Origin: Oleispira sp036960605
GTDB lineage: Bacteria; Pseudomonadota; Gammaproteobacteria; Pseudomonadales; Oceanobacteraceae
Assembly (NCBI GenBank): GCA_036960605.1
Contig: JBALXI010000007.1
Span: 62,001-126,000, forward strand
DNA length: 64,000 nucleotides
Direction: 5' to 3'
Below are positions 1 to 9,678 of this stretch, piece by piece. The translations under genes and the position numbers were made by a program. Numbering within the stretch: the stretch's first letter is position 1; each line of letters begins with the position of its first letter. Under the pieces are notes generated by a model that was given only the letters and a program-made list of their open reading frames with translations, searched no databases and was not told where the DNA came from.

Positions 1-1606
1 AGCGAGGAAGTACCGTTAGCGTTAACGGCAAATTCTCATCATCTAATGCTAATAAATCATCCAGCTGTTGTTGGATGATTTCGCGCTGCTGCTCGGTTAA
101 CATTTCTTGTGTCTTATTATCTTGTAGCTGTTTGCTGAGATCATCTATCTGTGGTTTTACTTGTTCAAGCATTTTAGCTTTTTGGTCAGTGCTAAATAAA
201 TCAATCTCTGCAAAAATGTCATCGATTTTTTTAAAAGAAAAATCAGATAAATCCAGATCTTTAGCCTTGCCAGAGCTTAAACCAGGAAGAATTTTATCAA
301 GCTTGTTCATCAGGGCGGCACTGTCGCCATCTACTTGGGCTGGAGCATTGAGCGAATCGAGTTGTTTAAGTACTTGAGTGCGTTTTTCATCGGTTAATGA
401 TGGACTGGCGAGTTGCTTTTTTAGATCCTCTAGTGCGCCTGCGACTTGCTCATCAACAGTGGCTTGAATAGTGCTGGCTTTGGTTTCCAGATTTTCTTGA
501 AAAGCGCTAGGCAGTGCATTCTCTAATGCCGACTGCTGTAACAGCTGCATGGCACTGGCTTCACCAAGGGGAATTAGATCTTGAGTATTTAAACTGTCTT
601 GCAATGGGTCGGGATCATTAATACGACGTTCCATTGCTACTCGATAGTGATCTCCAGAGCGGCGTTGATCCTTATGGCTTTCATAGGCCAGCAACATATG
701 GCTAATTTCTTCAGCTTCATCATCCTGAGTGATCATGCCTCCGCGCCATATCAGTTGTATGATATCTTTATCAGGAAAAAACCAGACGGTATCTAAATGT
801 AAATCGACTTCTTTAAACTGCTCAAGCTCAGCGGCGCGGGTATCTTTTATAAAGCAGCGTGGATATAGGTTAGGTAGTTGACCTTGCTGAACAGCTTTAT
901 GTGGATTCATGTTTTCTAGTTTGAAGTGTTCATCACCTTGAAAAAATTCTTCAAACCATTGATCTTCAGGAGCCGTCATAAACAGACGCCAATCCATATC
1001 CTCTGGATAGCCTGGGAAAAACTTTTCCATATACTTTTGGTCATAGCTGCCTTGGAACTTAGCCCGCTGTGGCCAGCTTGGGTCGAGTGGTGCAAAGCCA
1101 GCAGGGGCATGTTGATTGCTGTTACTGGTGATCGTATCTTGTGAGGATTCTACATTGGGTAAATCATCGGCCTTAAAACCTGACCCTGTCGGATTTAGCG
1201 GAAATTCATCGCCACCAAAAGCATGCTTATAATCAAGCATCATCTGCGAGAACTCAGTGGGGCTGGAAGGAATGCCGCCTTGCCAGTGCCGGTCGCCAAA
1301 CACATTAAGACTTTTTTTCTGCTCATTAAATGTGACGCTGGCTTGTCCTGCTCGCGTTGTAGTACCTTCTGGGGCGTATAAACTGCCGTTTAAAAGCCAC
1401 TCACCTTTAGGTTTCGGCATGCCCATGTCAGGCATGGGCAAGTCGCCCATGCTTTCCATAATGTCGGCAATAACATCGTGCTGCAATTCCACCTTGCCGG
1501 TGGAAATACGTACGTAAAGGGAGGGCGACACGACCCAGTGATATTGTTTATTTTGTTCTAATGTTCGCTGGTTTTGTGCAATTTGCAGTGGACTAAATAT
1601 TTTCAC
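1..1606 (-). CDS. DUF2169 domain protein, type VI secretion accessory (3' end outside window)
   Basis: An open frame of 535 codons starts with GTG at 1606 and runs off the left edge. I translated it by hand and found no stop. The N-terminal 350 residues show the DUF2169 pattern: FGDRHWQGG, a YKHAFGGDEF block, then GFAPLDPSWPQRAKFQGSYD and DWRLFMTAPEDQW. DUF2169 proteins are usually encoded next to VgrG and are thought to help load effectors onto the type VI spike. The remainder, from about residue 370, is polar and probably helical or coiled-coil. The GTG lies 10 nt after the vgrG stop, so the two genes are very likely co-transcribed. No strong ribosome binding site is visible, so the exact start is uncertain. 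A toxin or pentapeptide-repeat C-terminus could follow outside the window. Confidence 0.8.
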   Translation of the reverse strand, partial: MKIFSPLQIAQNQRTLEQNKQYHWVVSPSLYVRISTGKVELQHDVIADIMESMGDLPMPDMGMPKPKGEWLLNGSLYAPEGTTTRAGQASVTFNEQKKSLNVFGDRHWQGGIPSSPTEFSQMMLDYKHAFGGDEFPLNPTGSGFKADDLPNVESSQDTITSNSNQHAPAGFAPLDPSWPQRAKFQGSYDQKYMEKFFPGYPEDMDWRLFMTAPEDQWFEEFFQGDEHFKLENMNPHKAVQQGQLPNLYPRCFIKDTRAAELEQFKEVDLHLDTVWFFPDKDIIQLIWRGGMITQDDEAEEISHMLLAYESHKDQRRSGDHYRVAMERRINDPDPLQDSLNTQDLIPLGEASAMQLLQQSALENALPSAFQENLETKASTIQATVDEQVAGALEDLKKQLASPSLTDEKRTQVLKQLDSLNAPAQVDGDSAALMNKLDKILPGLSSGKAKDLDLSDFSFKKIDDIFAEIDLFSTDQKAKMLEQVKPQIDDLSKQLQDNKTQEMLTEQQREIIQQQLDDLLALDDENLPLTLTVLPR

Positions 1607-1616
1607 AGAGAGATGC

Positions 1617-4388
1617 CTATAATCCGGTTAGTTGCATGCCAGAAGCAATGCTGATCACCGCTGTTTCTAAATCAAGTTGCTTGTCTTCTATCGACATGAG
1701 TTTTGAATCTAGATCCATTTCAGCTTTTCTTAGTTTAATGCCTTCTTTTCTCGCATCGGCTCTAGTTTCTGCTCGGGCTTTAAAGCCAATACCGCTCACT
1801 TCAAGTTTGCCTTTTGAATTAATGCCTATATCAATGCCAGTACGCAGGTCGAGAGACATGCCGGCCTCGACACCGGTCTTAAGTTCAAAGGCTAAGCCAA
1901 AGCCAATGTTTATGGCCGCGCTACCAGAAAGGCTGATGGCGATAGAGGCCGCGCCTTGGGCCGAAATAGAAAATGATCGCTCGCCGCCAAAGTTGAACGC
2001 AGCCTTATTGGTCTCTTGATAGGAGAAGTCCATGATGCTGGCGCCCATACCATCAGATTTGGTGATGTTATGTGTGGCCAGTGCACCTGTATTGATATTA
2101 TATGTTTTAGAGTCCGTGGTGATTGAACTTTCATTCTTGGTGGTTTTTGAATCTGAAGATTTGTGATTCGAACCTTTGCTGTGCCAGTTCGTTTCCTCAG
2201 AGGTAGTGCCATCTGAATAAGTTTCTGCTGTCTTAGTACCGCTGCCATTCCATGACTTAGTCCAATTAGTTCTACCTACAGTTTTATCCCAGGAGCGTAA
2301 AATGCCTGCATTGAAATTCATTTCAATAGCGGTTGTGGTTGCGTCTGTGTGGGTTATTTCTAATGAGTTGACGCGGTCTGAGACTTCAATGCCTTCACCG
2401 AATTTATAATCGTAGGTCGCGTTGTAATCTTTGGTGATGTTCATGCCATTGGCATCCCATGCACCTTCAGAGTTCACCTTAAACGTTTTGCTAGCGTCTG
2501 TCGTTGCGACGCCGGTATTGCTATAAGAGGCGGGTTTAACATCTGCTTCGCTCAATCCATTTTTCGCTAACGTGCTAAAAGAGATCGCCCCAGGGTTTGG
2601 ACCCGCGGTTAGAATATCGCCACTGCGGCTGTCTTTATTTACCTTGGTATTAAGCGGTGCGGCTTGGTCAATAAAATTTTCTTCGTAACTATTACCTAAG
2701 TTGTAATTCCAATAGCCACCAAAGTCGTACAAGTTACCATTGTGCCAATGAAGTTTATCGCCTTCGTGTATTTCTACACTGTCGCCATAATGGCGGGTGA
2801 AAATATAATTACCCGAGCTTTCATCATCGTGGCTAAAATCCAGTGCGGTTGTTGATGGGTCAATAAAATTAGTGTGCTGATCAAAGGCGCCGCGATCGGT
2901 AAAGTAATTCTTGATGGTGCCACTAATGGTGCCGTCTACAGTAGCGGTATGATTCCCCGTAGTGGAAAAGTTTTGACGGCCTAATAAAGAACTTGTGACC
3001 AACATGCCATCGGTGCCAATAATCGCATGATGAGGATTGGCATTGGTAACGGGAGCAGGGTGCAGCGAGTTGTGTAAAGCATGTTCGATATAGGGGCAGT
3101 TAGGATTGTTGTCTAAAAAAGCAATAACAACTTCGGTATTGGGTGTTAAAGGAATATCGACGCTATTGGTAGAGGCTGTTGTCTGTGCCTTTCTTAGCCA
3201 TGGATGCACTGATGTTTCATTTTCAAAACCAATTAATTCAGCTTTATATTCACCTGTGCCATTTCGTTGGGCCTGATTAACATTGCTAGTTTCAGAAATT
3301 ATTCTGCCAATAACATTTGTCGCGATGGGGTGTGGGTAGAATGCGTTGGGTCTAAAGCAAACGCTGTCAGGAATAGCTCTGAACTTACAGGTAAAGCTGG
3401 ATGCATTACCTGAGTTGGAAGAGTTTAAATTTCTGCCGCTGGATACAGTGCTAATGACAAACGCTTTGGCAAAATCTGTATCATCGGTATCGATTAAGAA
3501 ACCAGGGAAAATATAAGGGATTTTACTTTCCCCTGATGCATTATGGTTCAAACCATTTTTTGATTCTTGGCGGATCTGGGCAATATAATCCGCTTCAACT
3601 TGAGAATTAACATCAGCAAAGGTTAATCGGGTTTCTGTTAGTGTGCCTTGGCTGCCACTATCAGAAGGAGATGATGCGGTTATCGGAGTTCCTGCATTCG
3701 CATGGTCATGGCCGATGATGGTGGTATAGCTTTCAAGTGCTTTTACTTCTTCTTGCCAGTTAATTATTTTGAGTGGCGAGTTGTCAGCGGTGGCATTGGT
3801 CGTTTTAAGTTCAGTAGTGAAAACTTGGTCGTATAAATTATTATCAGCGAAAACTATTTTTGTTAAAAAATGATCAAAGTAAAAATGGAAACCCCAGTGA
3901 TCGCATAAGCGCGCAACAAAATTGAAATTCGATTCGTGTAGCTGGCAAAATAATTTTCGGGTCGGCAGTGTGGCCGTGATATCAAAAACGGCAACGCGGT
4001 CATTGAGAAGAATGTCATTTTGAAATTCAGAATCGATAACGGTAAGTGCCGTCAGGGAATCATCTTCTTTGAAGTAAATTTCAGCTCGGCTATTGGTGGT
4101 TGTTTTTAATAGTTTAGGGGAAAATTCTAAAATCCAGAAACCGTTAGATTTTGAGGCCTTTGATATATACCCGGGTATTTCTATATTGCCCGTATGTAAG
4201 CTCGTATCGTATTCTTCAATGGTGAAAATGGCGTCGCCATCAATCACATCGATCAGCTTTTCTCCGGTAGTGGGAGTTTCTGCAGTAAAGGTGTATTTAA
4301 ATAAGCGGTTCATTTCCTCTACACCGTCAAACTCAACAAGTGTTAATTCAAGACCGTCGACGGTTAGCTTAAAAGTAGGCGTGGACAT
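1617..4388 (-). CDS. vgrG: Type VI secretion system spike protein VgrG (TssI)
   Basis: A 923-residue VgrG. Residues 1-350 form the phage gp27-like base, with RKLFCQLHESNFNFVARLCD and WGFHFYFDH typical of the family. A gp5-like OB region follows at about 370-440 (GRIISETSNVNQAQRNGTGEY, VVIAFLDNNPNCPYI). VgrG trimers cap the Hcp tube and puncture target cells. The roughly 450 residues after the OB fold are longer than in a minimal VgrG (about 600-650 residues). They are rich in Thr, Ser, Asn and Gly, then become a Gly/Ala/Ile-rich stretch (residues 790-860) and a charged helical tail. No recognised effector domain is visible in the tail. It is upstream of and coupled to the DUF2169 gene. No hcp or other tss gene is in the window, so this is probably an orphan vgrG island. 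Confidence 0.9.
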   Translation of the reverse strand: MSTPTFKLTVDGLELTLVEFDGVEEMNRLFKYTFTAETPTTGEKLIDVIDGDAIFTIEEYDTSLHTGNIEIPGYISKASKSNGFWILEFSPKLLKTTTNSRAEIYFKEDDSLTALTVIDSEFQNDILLNDRVAVFDITATLPTRKLFCQLHESNFNFVARLCDHWGFHFYFDHFLTKIVFADNNLYDQVFTTELKTTNATADNSPLKIINWQEEVKALESYTTIIGHDHANAGTPITASSPSDSGSQGTLTETRLTFADVNSQVEADYIAQIRQESKNGLNHNASGESKIPYIFPGFLIDTDDTDFAKAFVISTVSSGRNLNSSNSGNASSFTCKFRAIPDSVCFRPNAFYPHPIATNVIGRIISETSNVNQAQRNGTGEYKAELIGFENETSVHPWLRKAQTTASTNSVDIPLTPNTEVVIAFLDNNPNCPYIEHALHNSLHPAPVTNANPHHAIIGTDGMLVTSSLLGRQNFSTTGNHTATVDGTISGTIKNYFTDRGAFDQHTNFIDPSTTALDFSHDDESSGNYIFTRHYGDSVEIHEGDKLHWHNGNLYDFGGYWNYNLGNSYEENFIDQAAPLNTKVNKDSRSGDILTAGPNPGAISFSTLAKNGLSEADVKPASYSNTGVATTDASKTFKVNSEGAWDANGMNITKDYNATYDYKFGEGIEVSDRVNSLEITHTDATTTAIEMNFNAGILRSWDKTVGRTNWTKSWNGSGTKTAETYSDGTTSEETNWHSKGSNHKSSDSKTTKNESSITTDSKTYNINTGALATHNITKSDGMGASIMDFSYQETNKAAFNFGGERSFSISAQGAASIAISLSGSAAINIGFGLAFELKTGVEAGMSLDLRTGIDIGINSKGKLEVSGIGFKARAETRADARKEGIKLRKAEMDLDSKLMSIEDKQLDLETAVISIASGMQLTGL

Positions 4389-4592
4389 TATTAAGCGGCT
4401 CCTTGTGCTTTATTATTAGAGAAAAATGAGAATTGTAGATTGATCATAAGTACCACATTGATGGAGGTCAAGTGCTCTCAAGCCACAAATGCTTATTGAT
4501 ATAACGCGATATAATCTAAGACTAATATGCTGTTATTACGCTTTATGGCATAATTTAAATAACTCCCTTAATTGTGAAATATAACTGAACGT

Positions 4593-4967
4593 ATGTTGAT
4601 TGAAAATAACTCTGATATCGTGAAGTCGTCTAAACTGCTAGTGCTTTCTCATGGCGAGCAGGTTGAAGCCCTTCAGCTGATTAATGGCCAAGTTTTGTTA
4701 TTAGCACAAAACGGCTTGAGCCTTTATAAAGATCATGGGGCGATTGAAGACCCTTTAGCGAATGGTCTTTTGCACTCGGCGGAACTGGAAGAAGCTTTAT
4801 ATTTAAAGCAAGAGGAAGGGCGTTTTATGAAAATGACTCGGTCTGGCTTGGTCGGTTTGTTCGACGATAAGGTTATTCTGATAACCCCTAATGATATTCA
4901 ACTATTTCCTAATAGGATCAGCGCGTTGAGTAACCAAGATGAAATTATAGGTTTTCATCTTGGTTAA
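4593..4967 (+). CDS. Small hypothetical protein
   Basis: A 124-residue soluble protein that I do not recognise. It has no signal peptide or membrane segment and reads as alternating short beta-like stretches (KLLVLSHGEQVEALQLINGQ, VLLLAQNGLSLYK, GLVGLFDDKVILITPNDIQLF). This could be a small beta-barrel or propeller-like fold, but that is a guess. It is divergent from vgrG (204-nt gap) and converges on csiV, ending 5 nt before the csiV stop. Codon use resembles its neighbours, which supports a real gene. The position does not prove a link to type VI secretion. Confidence 0.6.
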   Translation: MLIENNSDIVKSSKLLVLSHGEQVEALQLINGQVLLLAQNGLSLYKDHGAIEDPLANGLLHSAELEEALYLKQEEGRFMKMTRSGLVGLFDDKVILITPNDIQLFPNRISALSNQDEIIGFHLG

Positions 4968-4972
4968 GCGTT

Positions 4973-5881
4973 TTATTCTGCTCGCGGCGTCACTCTCACC
5001 AAGATGCCCAGCATCGGATGGTCAATATAATGCAGTTCATTGCTGCGCATACGACGACTTTGATTGACCATGGCAGCTCTGATCGGAATTTCATTAATAG
5101 CGGTAAGGGGCGTGCTGCTATTTGACGGGATGATGTTGGTATTGTTTTGTGGGTGGCTTGGTAGCAGCTCAATCGATTTGTCCAGTGAGCCGGTGTTGTC
5201 TAGGTGCTGCCAATGCTGAATGTTTAGTTTTGATACTAGGTGCAGGTAGCGGCTGCGATAAAGGTAAATCTCACCCGTGACCTCTGCTTCTAATAGCGGG
5301 GTTGATGTTTTCAACGCCTGCTGGAAGTTTAGTGGCGTTCTGAAATTAATTTTAACTGTATTTTCAGCCGCAGTGGCTTCCGATTTTTCAGGTATCGGTT
5401 GTTGCCACTTCTGACTCCAGATCAGCTGTAAGCCTTTTGTCGCTGCAATTCTTTTCACCTTATTCGCAAAAGCGACGCCTTGTTCAGTAAAGGGGATTTG
5501 CAGTATGGGCGCAGGGTTAGGCCTTGCTGAGAGGTTTTCTTGGACATTGTATAAGTTATCGGTTGTCTCGCCTTGATTGTTCCACCAATTAATCCAAGAC
5601 CAAGGCTCTGCTTGCTGGGCATTGAGTTGATTGGATTCATCCCCTAAAGCATCAGATTGCTCTGCATTAGTCAGTATCTCAGGCCAGTTTTCATGATTAA
5701 TCTTCTTACTATCTTGGTAACCGATTAAGGCGACCTCAACGTCATACCAGCGCGGTGCTTCTGCTTGGCTAAGTGCAGGCACAAGTATTGATATAAACAT
5801 TGATATAAATGTTAGTAACCGCTTAGGTGCAAGGGCTGTAAGTAGTTGGTTGGCAGGTGCTGTTGAGATTAGTCGACTCAT
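4973..5881 (-). CDS. csiV: CsiV-like periplasmic protein
   Basis: A 302-residue exported protein. Near the N-terminus a hydrophobic stretch (LLTFISMFISILVPALSQA) acts as a signal peptide, followed by the family's RWYDVEVALIGYQ and NHENWPE motifs. The C-terminus holds the conserved signature NQSRRMRSNELHYIDHPMLG. CsiV proteins (PF10972) are periplasmic, and one member binds peptidoglycan and supports penicillin-binding protein activity. The gene follows mfd with a 1-nt TAATG overlap, so the two are translationally coupled. I recall a CsiV-like gene downstream of mfd in Pseudomonas as well. The Gln/Asn-rich middle is weakly conserved. Family assignment is good; a peptidoglycan role here is by homology only. 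Confidence 0.8.
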   Translation of the reverse strand: MSRLISTAPANQLLTALAPKRLLTFISMFISILVPALSQAEAPRWYDVEVALIGYQDSKKINHENWPEILTNAEQSDALGDESNQLNAQQAEPWSWINWWNNQGETTDNLYNVQENLSARPNPAPILQIPFTEQGVAFANKVKRIAATKGLQLIWSQKWQQPIPEKSEATAAENTVKINFRTPLNFQQALKTSTPLLEAEVTGEIYLYRSRYLHLVSKLNIQHWQHLDNTGSLDKSIELLPSHPQNNTNIIPSNSSTPLTAINEIPIRAAMVNQSRRMRSNELHYIDHPMLGILVRVTPRAE

Positions 5882-8800
5882 TATGAGTTAGGGTCCTTTT
5901 GCAGATCGAGCAGTAAGCGTTCGATGACTGCGATTCTTTGATCAATTTTAGGCATGTTCTCAATAAACTTAAGGGCTTGTCCACCCTCAAGTTTATAAGT
6001 TGCGGGTCGAGTTTGTACTATTTGAATAAGGCGGAAAGGATCAATGTTTGTTTCTCTGCCAAATTCTATGCGGCCAGACTCCGGCCCAGCATCCAGTTTT
6101 TGAATGCCAAGGGGGGTTAGCTGTAATTTTAGCGCGGTGACTTTGAATAGATTTTTCGCCTGCTCGGGTAATAAACCAAAGCGGTCGATCATCTCAACTT
6201 GCAGCTCTCGCAGATCATTATTGCTCTGCGCATTCGATATGCGTTTATACAGCGTCAGACGGCTATTAACGTCGGGTAGATAGTCGTCTGGGATAAGTGA
6301 TGGCACATGCAGGTTCACTTCAGCGCCGTGGTGCAGTGGAATCTCTGCATTCGGGTTCTTGCCCGATTGAATCGACTTAACCGCTTGTTCCAGCATTTCC
6401 ATATACAAGCTAAAGCCAATGCCCTGAATATGACCACTTTGTTCTTCGCCTAATAACTCACCTGCGCCACGAATCTCTAAATCGTGTGAGGCCAGCATAA
6501 AGCCAGCGCCAAGCTCTTGTGAGCTTTGGATGGCATCAAGACGTTTTTCGGCATCTTTGCTCATTTTTTTATCGGGGGTTAATAAATAGGCATAAGCTTG
6601 GTGGTGGCTACGACCAACACGGCCACGTAATTGATGCAGTTGCGCAAGGCCAAATTTATCAGCACGATCGATGATGATAGTATTGGCTGATGGAATATCG
6701 ATACCCGTTTCAATAATGGTCGTACAGACCAAAATATTAATACGTTTGTGATAAAAATCTTTCATCACCGATTCTAATTCGCGCTCAGTCATTTGGCCAT
6801 GAGCAATACCGACTCGGGCTTCTGGAATGAGTTCACTAATTTCGTGGCCGGCTTTTTCGATGCTTTTGACTTCATTATGTAGATAATAAACTTGGCCACC
6901 ACGAAGAATTTCACGCAATAACGCTTCTTTTACAGTCGGTTTATCATACTGACGAACAAAGGTTTTTACCGATAAACGCTTAGCGGGTGGTGTCGCAATA
7001 ATCGAAAGATCACGTACGCTGGCCATGGCCATATTTAACGTACGTGGAATAGGGGTTGCCGTTAACGTAAGAATGTCGACTTCTGAACGCAAGGACTTAA
7101 TACGCTCTTTTTGCTGTACGCCGAATCGATGCTCCTCATCGATCATAAGTAAGCCCAGTTCATGAAAGACGATGTCTTTTTGCAATAATTTATGCGTACC
7201 GATAACAATATCAGCTTTGCCTTCGCGCATTTTATCTAAGGCAATTTGAGTATCTTTGGCTGATTTAAAACGTGAAAGTACTTCAACCTGTACCGGCCAA
7301 TCGGCAAAGCGGTCTTTGAAATTTTCAAAGTGCTGCTGGGCCAATAATGTTGTTGGCACTAGGATGGCGACCTGCTTACCGCTTTGTACTGCCATAAAGG
7401 CTGCGCGCATCGCTACTTCAGTTTTACCAAAGCCTACATCACCACAAACTAATCGATCCATCGGTTTGCGGCTGGTCATATCTTCAATAACAGCTTCAAT
7501 CGCGGTTTGCTGATCTGGAGTTTCTTCGAAAGGGAAGGCAGCAGCAAAGCGCTCATAATCTTGATCAGGTTTATTGAACTTGAAGCCTACTCTTGCCTCA
7601 CGACGGGCGTACACATCTAATAGCTCGGCCGCCGTATCTCTAATTTTTTCTTGGGCTTTGCGTTTGGCGATCGCCCATCTTTCTGTGCCGAGCTTATGCA
7701 GCGCAGGGCCGCCTTCACTATCGCCGCCGTAACGGGAGATTAGGTGTAGGGATGACACAGGAACGTAGAGTTTTGATTCTCCAGCGTATTCCAGCATCAG
7801 AAATTCGTTTATTTGATTGTCGATTTCTAATGTTTGCAGGCCTAAATAACGGCCAATACCGTGATCTAGGTGAACAACCGGGCTGCCTTCTTTTAGCTCA
7901 GTTAGATCACGAATTATATTTTCGGCATTGCCTTTATTCTTACTGCGACGGCGGCGCTGCATAATGCGTTGGCCAAATAACTGATTTTCGCTGATAAGAA
8001 TCAGTTCAGGCTCACCAACATCGTTGCTGACGACTAAGCCCTTGTCTAGAGGAGCAATGGTAATGCCAATTGGGCAGTCATCCGTAGCAAAGTCTGACCA
8101 GTTTTCTAATTCTGTTGGGCGAATTTGAATACGTTGCAGTAATTCACGAACTGCCTCTCTACGGCCCGCAGATTCGGTGCAAAATAGAATTCGGGCGTTA
8201 CTTGAAACACTGTTTTTAGCAATGAACGCTTTTAATAGTGTTAGCGGCTCTTCGGCTTGAGCGTTAATACTAATGTCGCCGATATCGGGCGTTGCATATT
8301 GTTCACTGCCAGCGCGCTCTGGTGCTTGGTCGTTATACCACTGCACTCTTGGAAACTGATTGAGAGCAGAGAACAATTCATCTGGATTTAAAAATAGATT
8401 TTTAGGCGCAACTAAGGGGCGACGAATATCGTGGCGTCGGTCTTCATAGCGTAACTGCACGTCATCACGGAACTGCTTAGCGGCGGCTTCGATATTGCCA
8501 TCGTGAATGATTAAGCTAGATTCAGGTAAAAAGTCGAATAAGTTACTCAGCTCACCAAAGAACAGTGGCAAATAATACTCAATCCCTGCAGGCGCAATGC
8601 CTTGGCTAACATCGGTATATAAGGACGATAATTTGGGGTCGGTCTCAAAAAACTCGTACCAACTCTGGCGGAAATGACGCTGGCCTTCCTTATGAAGTGG
8701 GTATTCTTTTGCTGGTAAAACACGAATCTGATCAATCTTATCGGCGGTGCGCTGAGTATCAGGATCGAAAGTTCTTAAGGTTTCTACTTCGTCATCAAAA

Positions 8801-9369
8801 AGTTCAATACGGAAGGGTTTATCTTCACCCATCGGAAAAATGTCAAAAATAGCACCCCGAAGCGCAAATTCGCCATGTTCATACACATTATCAACGCAGC
8901 TATAACCTGCATTGTCTAATTGAGAGCGCAGCGTTTCGACATTAAGTTTTTGACCCATGTCGATGACAAGGCTATTGGCTTGTAAGAATTCTTTCGGCGC
9001 TGTTTTATGTAACAAGGTGCTGATAGGAACAATTAATAAGCCATGCTTTATCAGAGGCAGCTGTGAAAAAGTAAAAAGACGCTGAGAAATAATGTCTTGA
9101 TGAGGAGAGAAAGTATCGTAAGGCAGAATCTCCCAGTCTGGCAAGTGCAGCACCGGTAGATCTTCAGAAAAGAAAGCGATCTCTTCTTCCAAGCGCTGAG
9201 CGCTTAAAGTGTCTTTGGTAATGACTAGGGTCAGGCCTTGATGCTTTTGCGCAGCACTGGCAATAGCAAGTGCTTGGTTGCTGTTGTTTAGCTCTCCCCA
9301 AAATCGGCGATCACCTGCTTTGGTGGGTATGGCAGGAGAAAGAGGGCTGGCAATAGACGGCTTAGGCAT
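5881..9369 (-). CDS. mfd: Transcription-repair coupling factor Mfd
   Basis: A full-length 1162-residue Mfd, close to the usual size of about 1150. Mfd pushes stalled RNA polymerase off lesions and recruits UvrA. In order, the UvrB-homology region (residues 1-340), the RNA-polymerase-interacting CarD-like domain (SPVVHLDHGIGRYLGL), and the RecG-like translocase are visible. Translocase motifs include Walker A GDVGFGKTEVAMR, DEEH box MIDEEHRFGV, TATPIPRTL and QLRGRVGRS. The C-terminal TRCF domain follows (LYKRISNAQSNNDL). The gene lies divergent from gap and upstream of csiV in one operon. Nothing appears truncated. Confidence 0.98.
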   Translation of the reverse strand: MPKPSIASPLSPAIPTKAGDRRFWGELNNSNQALAIASAAQKHQGLTLVITKDTLSAQRLEEEIAFFSEDLPVLHLPDWEILPYDTFSPHQDIISQRLFTFSQLPLIKHGLLIVPISTLLHKTAPKEFLQANSLVIDMGQKLNVETLRSQLDNAGYSCVDNVYEHGEFALRGAIFDIFPMGEDKPFRIELFDDEVETLRTFDPDTQRTADKIDQIRVLPAKEYPLHKEGQRHFRQSWYEFFETDPKLSSLYTDVSQGIAPAGIEYYLPLFFGELSNLFDFLPESSLIIHDGNIEAAAKQFRDDVQLRYEDRRHDIRRPLVAPKNLFLNPDELFSALNQFPRVQWYNDQAPERAGSEQYATPDIGDISINAQAEEPLTLLKAFIAKNSVSSNARILFCTESAGRREAVRELLQRIQIRPTELENWSDFATDDCPIGITIAPLDKGLVVSNDVGEPELILISENQLFGQRIMQRRRRSKNKGNAENIIRDLTELKEGSPVVHLDHGIGRYLGLQTLEIDNQINEFLMLEYAGESKLYVPVSSLHLISRYGGDSEGGPALHKLGTERWAIAKRKAQEKIRDTAAELLDVYARREARVGFKFNKPDQDYERFAAAFPFEETPDQQTAIEAVIEDMTSRKPMDRLVCGDVGFGKTEVAMRAAFMAVQSGKQVAILVPTTLLAQQHFENFKDRFADWPVQVEVLSRFKSAKDTQIALDKMREGKADIVIGTHKLLQKDIVFHELGLLMIDEEHRFGVQQKERIKSLRSEVDILTLTATPIPRTLNMAMASVRDLSIIATPPAKRLSVKTFVRQYDKPTVKEALLREILRGGQVYYLHNEVKSIEKAGHEISELIPEARVGIAHGQMTERELESVMKDFYHKRINILVCTTIIETGIDIPSANTIIIDRADKFGLAQLHQLRGRVGRSHHQAYAYLLTPDKKMSKDAEKRLDAIQSSQELGAGFMLASHDLEIRGAGELLGEEQSGHIQGIGFSLYMEMLEQAVKSIQSGKNPNAEIPLHHGAEVNLHVPSLIPDDYLPDVNSRLTLYKRISNAQSNNDLRELQVEMIDRFGLLPEQAKNLFKVTALKLQLTPLGIQKLDAGPESGRIEFGRETNIDPFRLIQIVQTRPATYKLEGGQALKFIENMPKIDQRIAVIERLLLDLQKDPNS

Positions 9370-9409
9370 TAATAGACTCTATTTTTATTTGGCTATATAA
9401 ATGGCGCTT

Positions 9410-9437
9410 AGTGTAGCGGATGCGGGCTGGGTTACAA
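9410..9437 (-). promoter_or_regulatory. Candidate sigma-70 promoter for mfd-csiV
   Basis: On the minus strand TTGTAA and TACACT are separated by 16 nt, ending about 40 nt before the mfd start. Each hexamer matches consensus at only four of six positions, so this is a weak candidate. Confidence 0.3.
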
Positions 9438-9571
9438 AGTAAAGCTCAGGCAAAAAGATAATTCACCACGGATGGTCATATGAGCAGCGGCTTCGTGCCC
9501 TCTGTAGTGAGCCTTTTTTGTCATTTTCTATTGAAAATAGTCCGTTTTAATACACCATTTGAGACTTTGGA

Positions 9572-9600
9572 TTGTCAAAACAAGCCAAAACAGGCATAAT
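9572..9600 (+). promoter_or_regulatory. Sigma-70 promoter for gap
   Basis: TTGTCA and CATAAT lie exactly 17 nt apart, each one base off consensus. Initiation about 7 nt downstream would give a leader of about 70 nt before the gap ATG. The 309-nt region between mfd and gap (9370-9678) otherwise holds only the weak mfd promoter candidate and no other gene. Confidence 0.6.
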
Positions 9601-9678
9601 TTGCGCCCTAATTTTGATGGTGAGAGTTGGCTACATACGCTCTCACTGAAATGTATTGTGAATATGGAAGGTAAACCC

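Noticed and set aside
75..1517. Plus-strand short frames in the first 1.6 kb
   Set aside because: They are shadows of the long minus-strand DUF2169 frame, which alone has family similarity.
1910..2248. Minus-strand 112-residue frame inside vgrG
   Set aside because: It overlaps vgrG in another frame, with basic, low-complexity composition typical of a shadow.
9480..9530. Terminator-like GGCT...AGCCTTTTTTG upstream of gap
   Set aside because: Only four base pairs with a large loop, in a divergent promoter region where no transcript needs to end.
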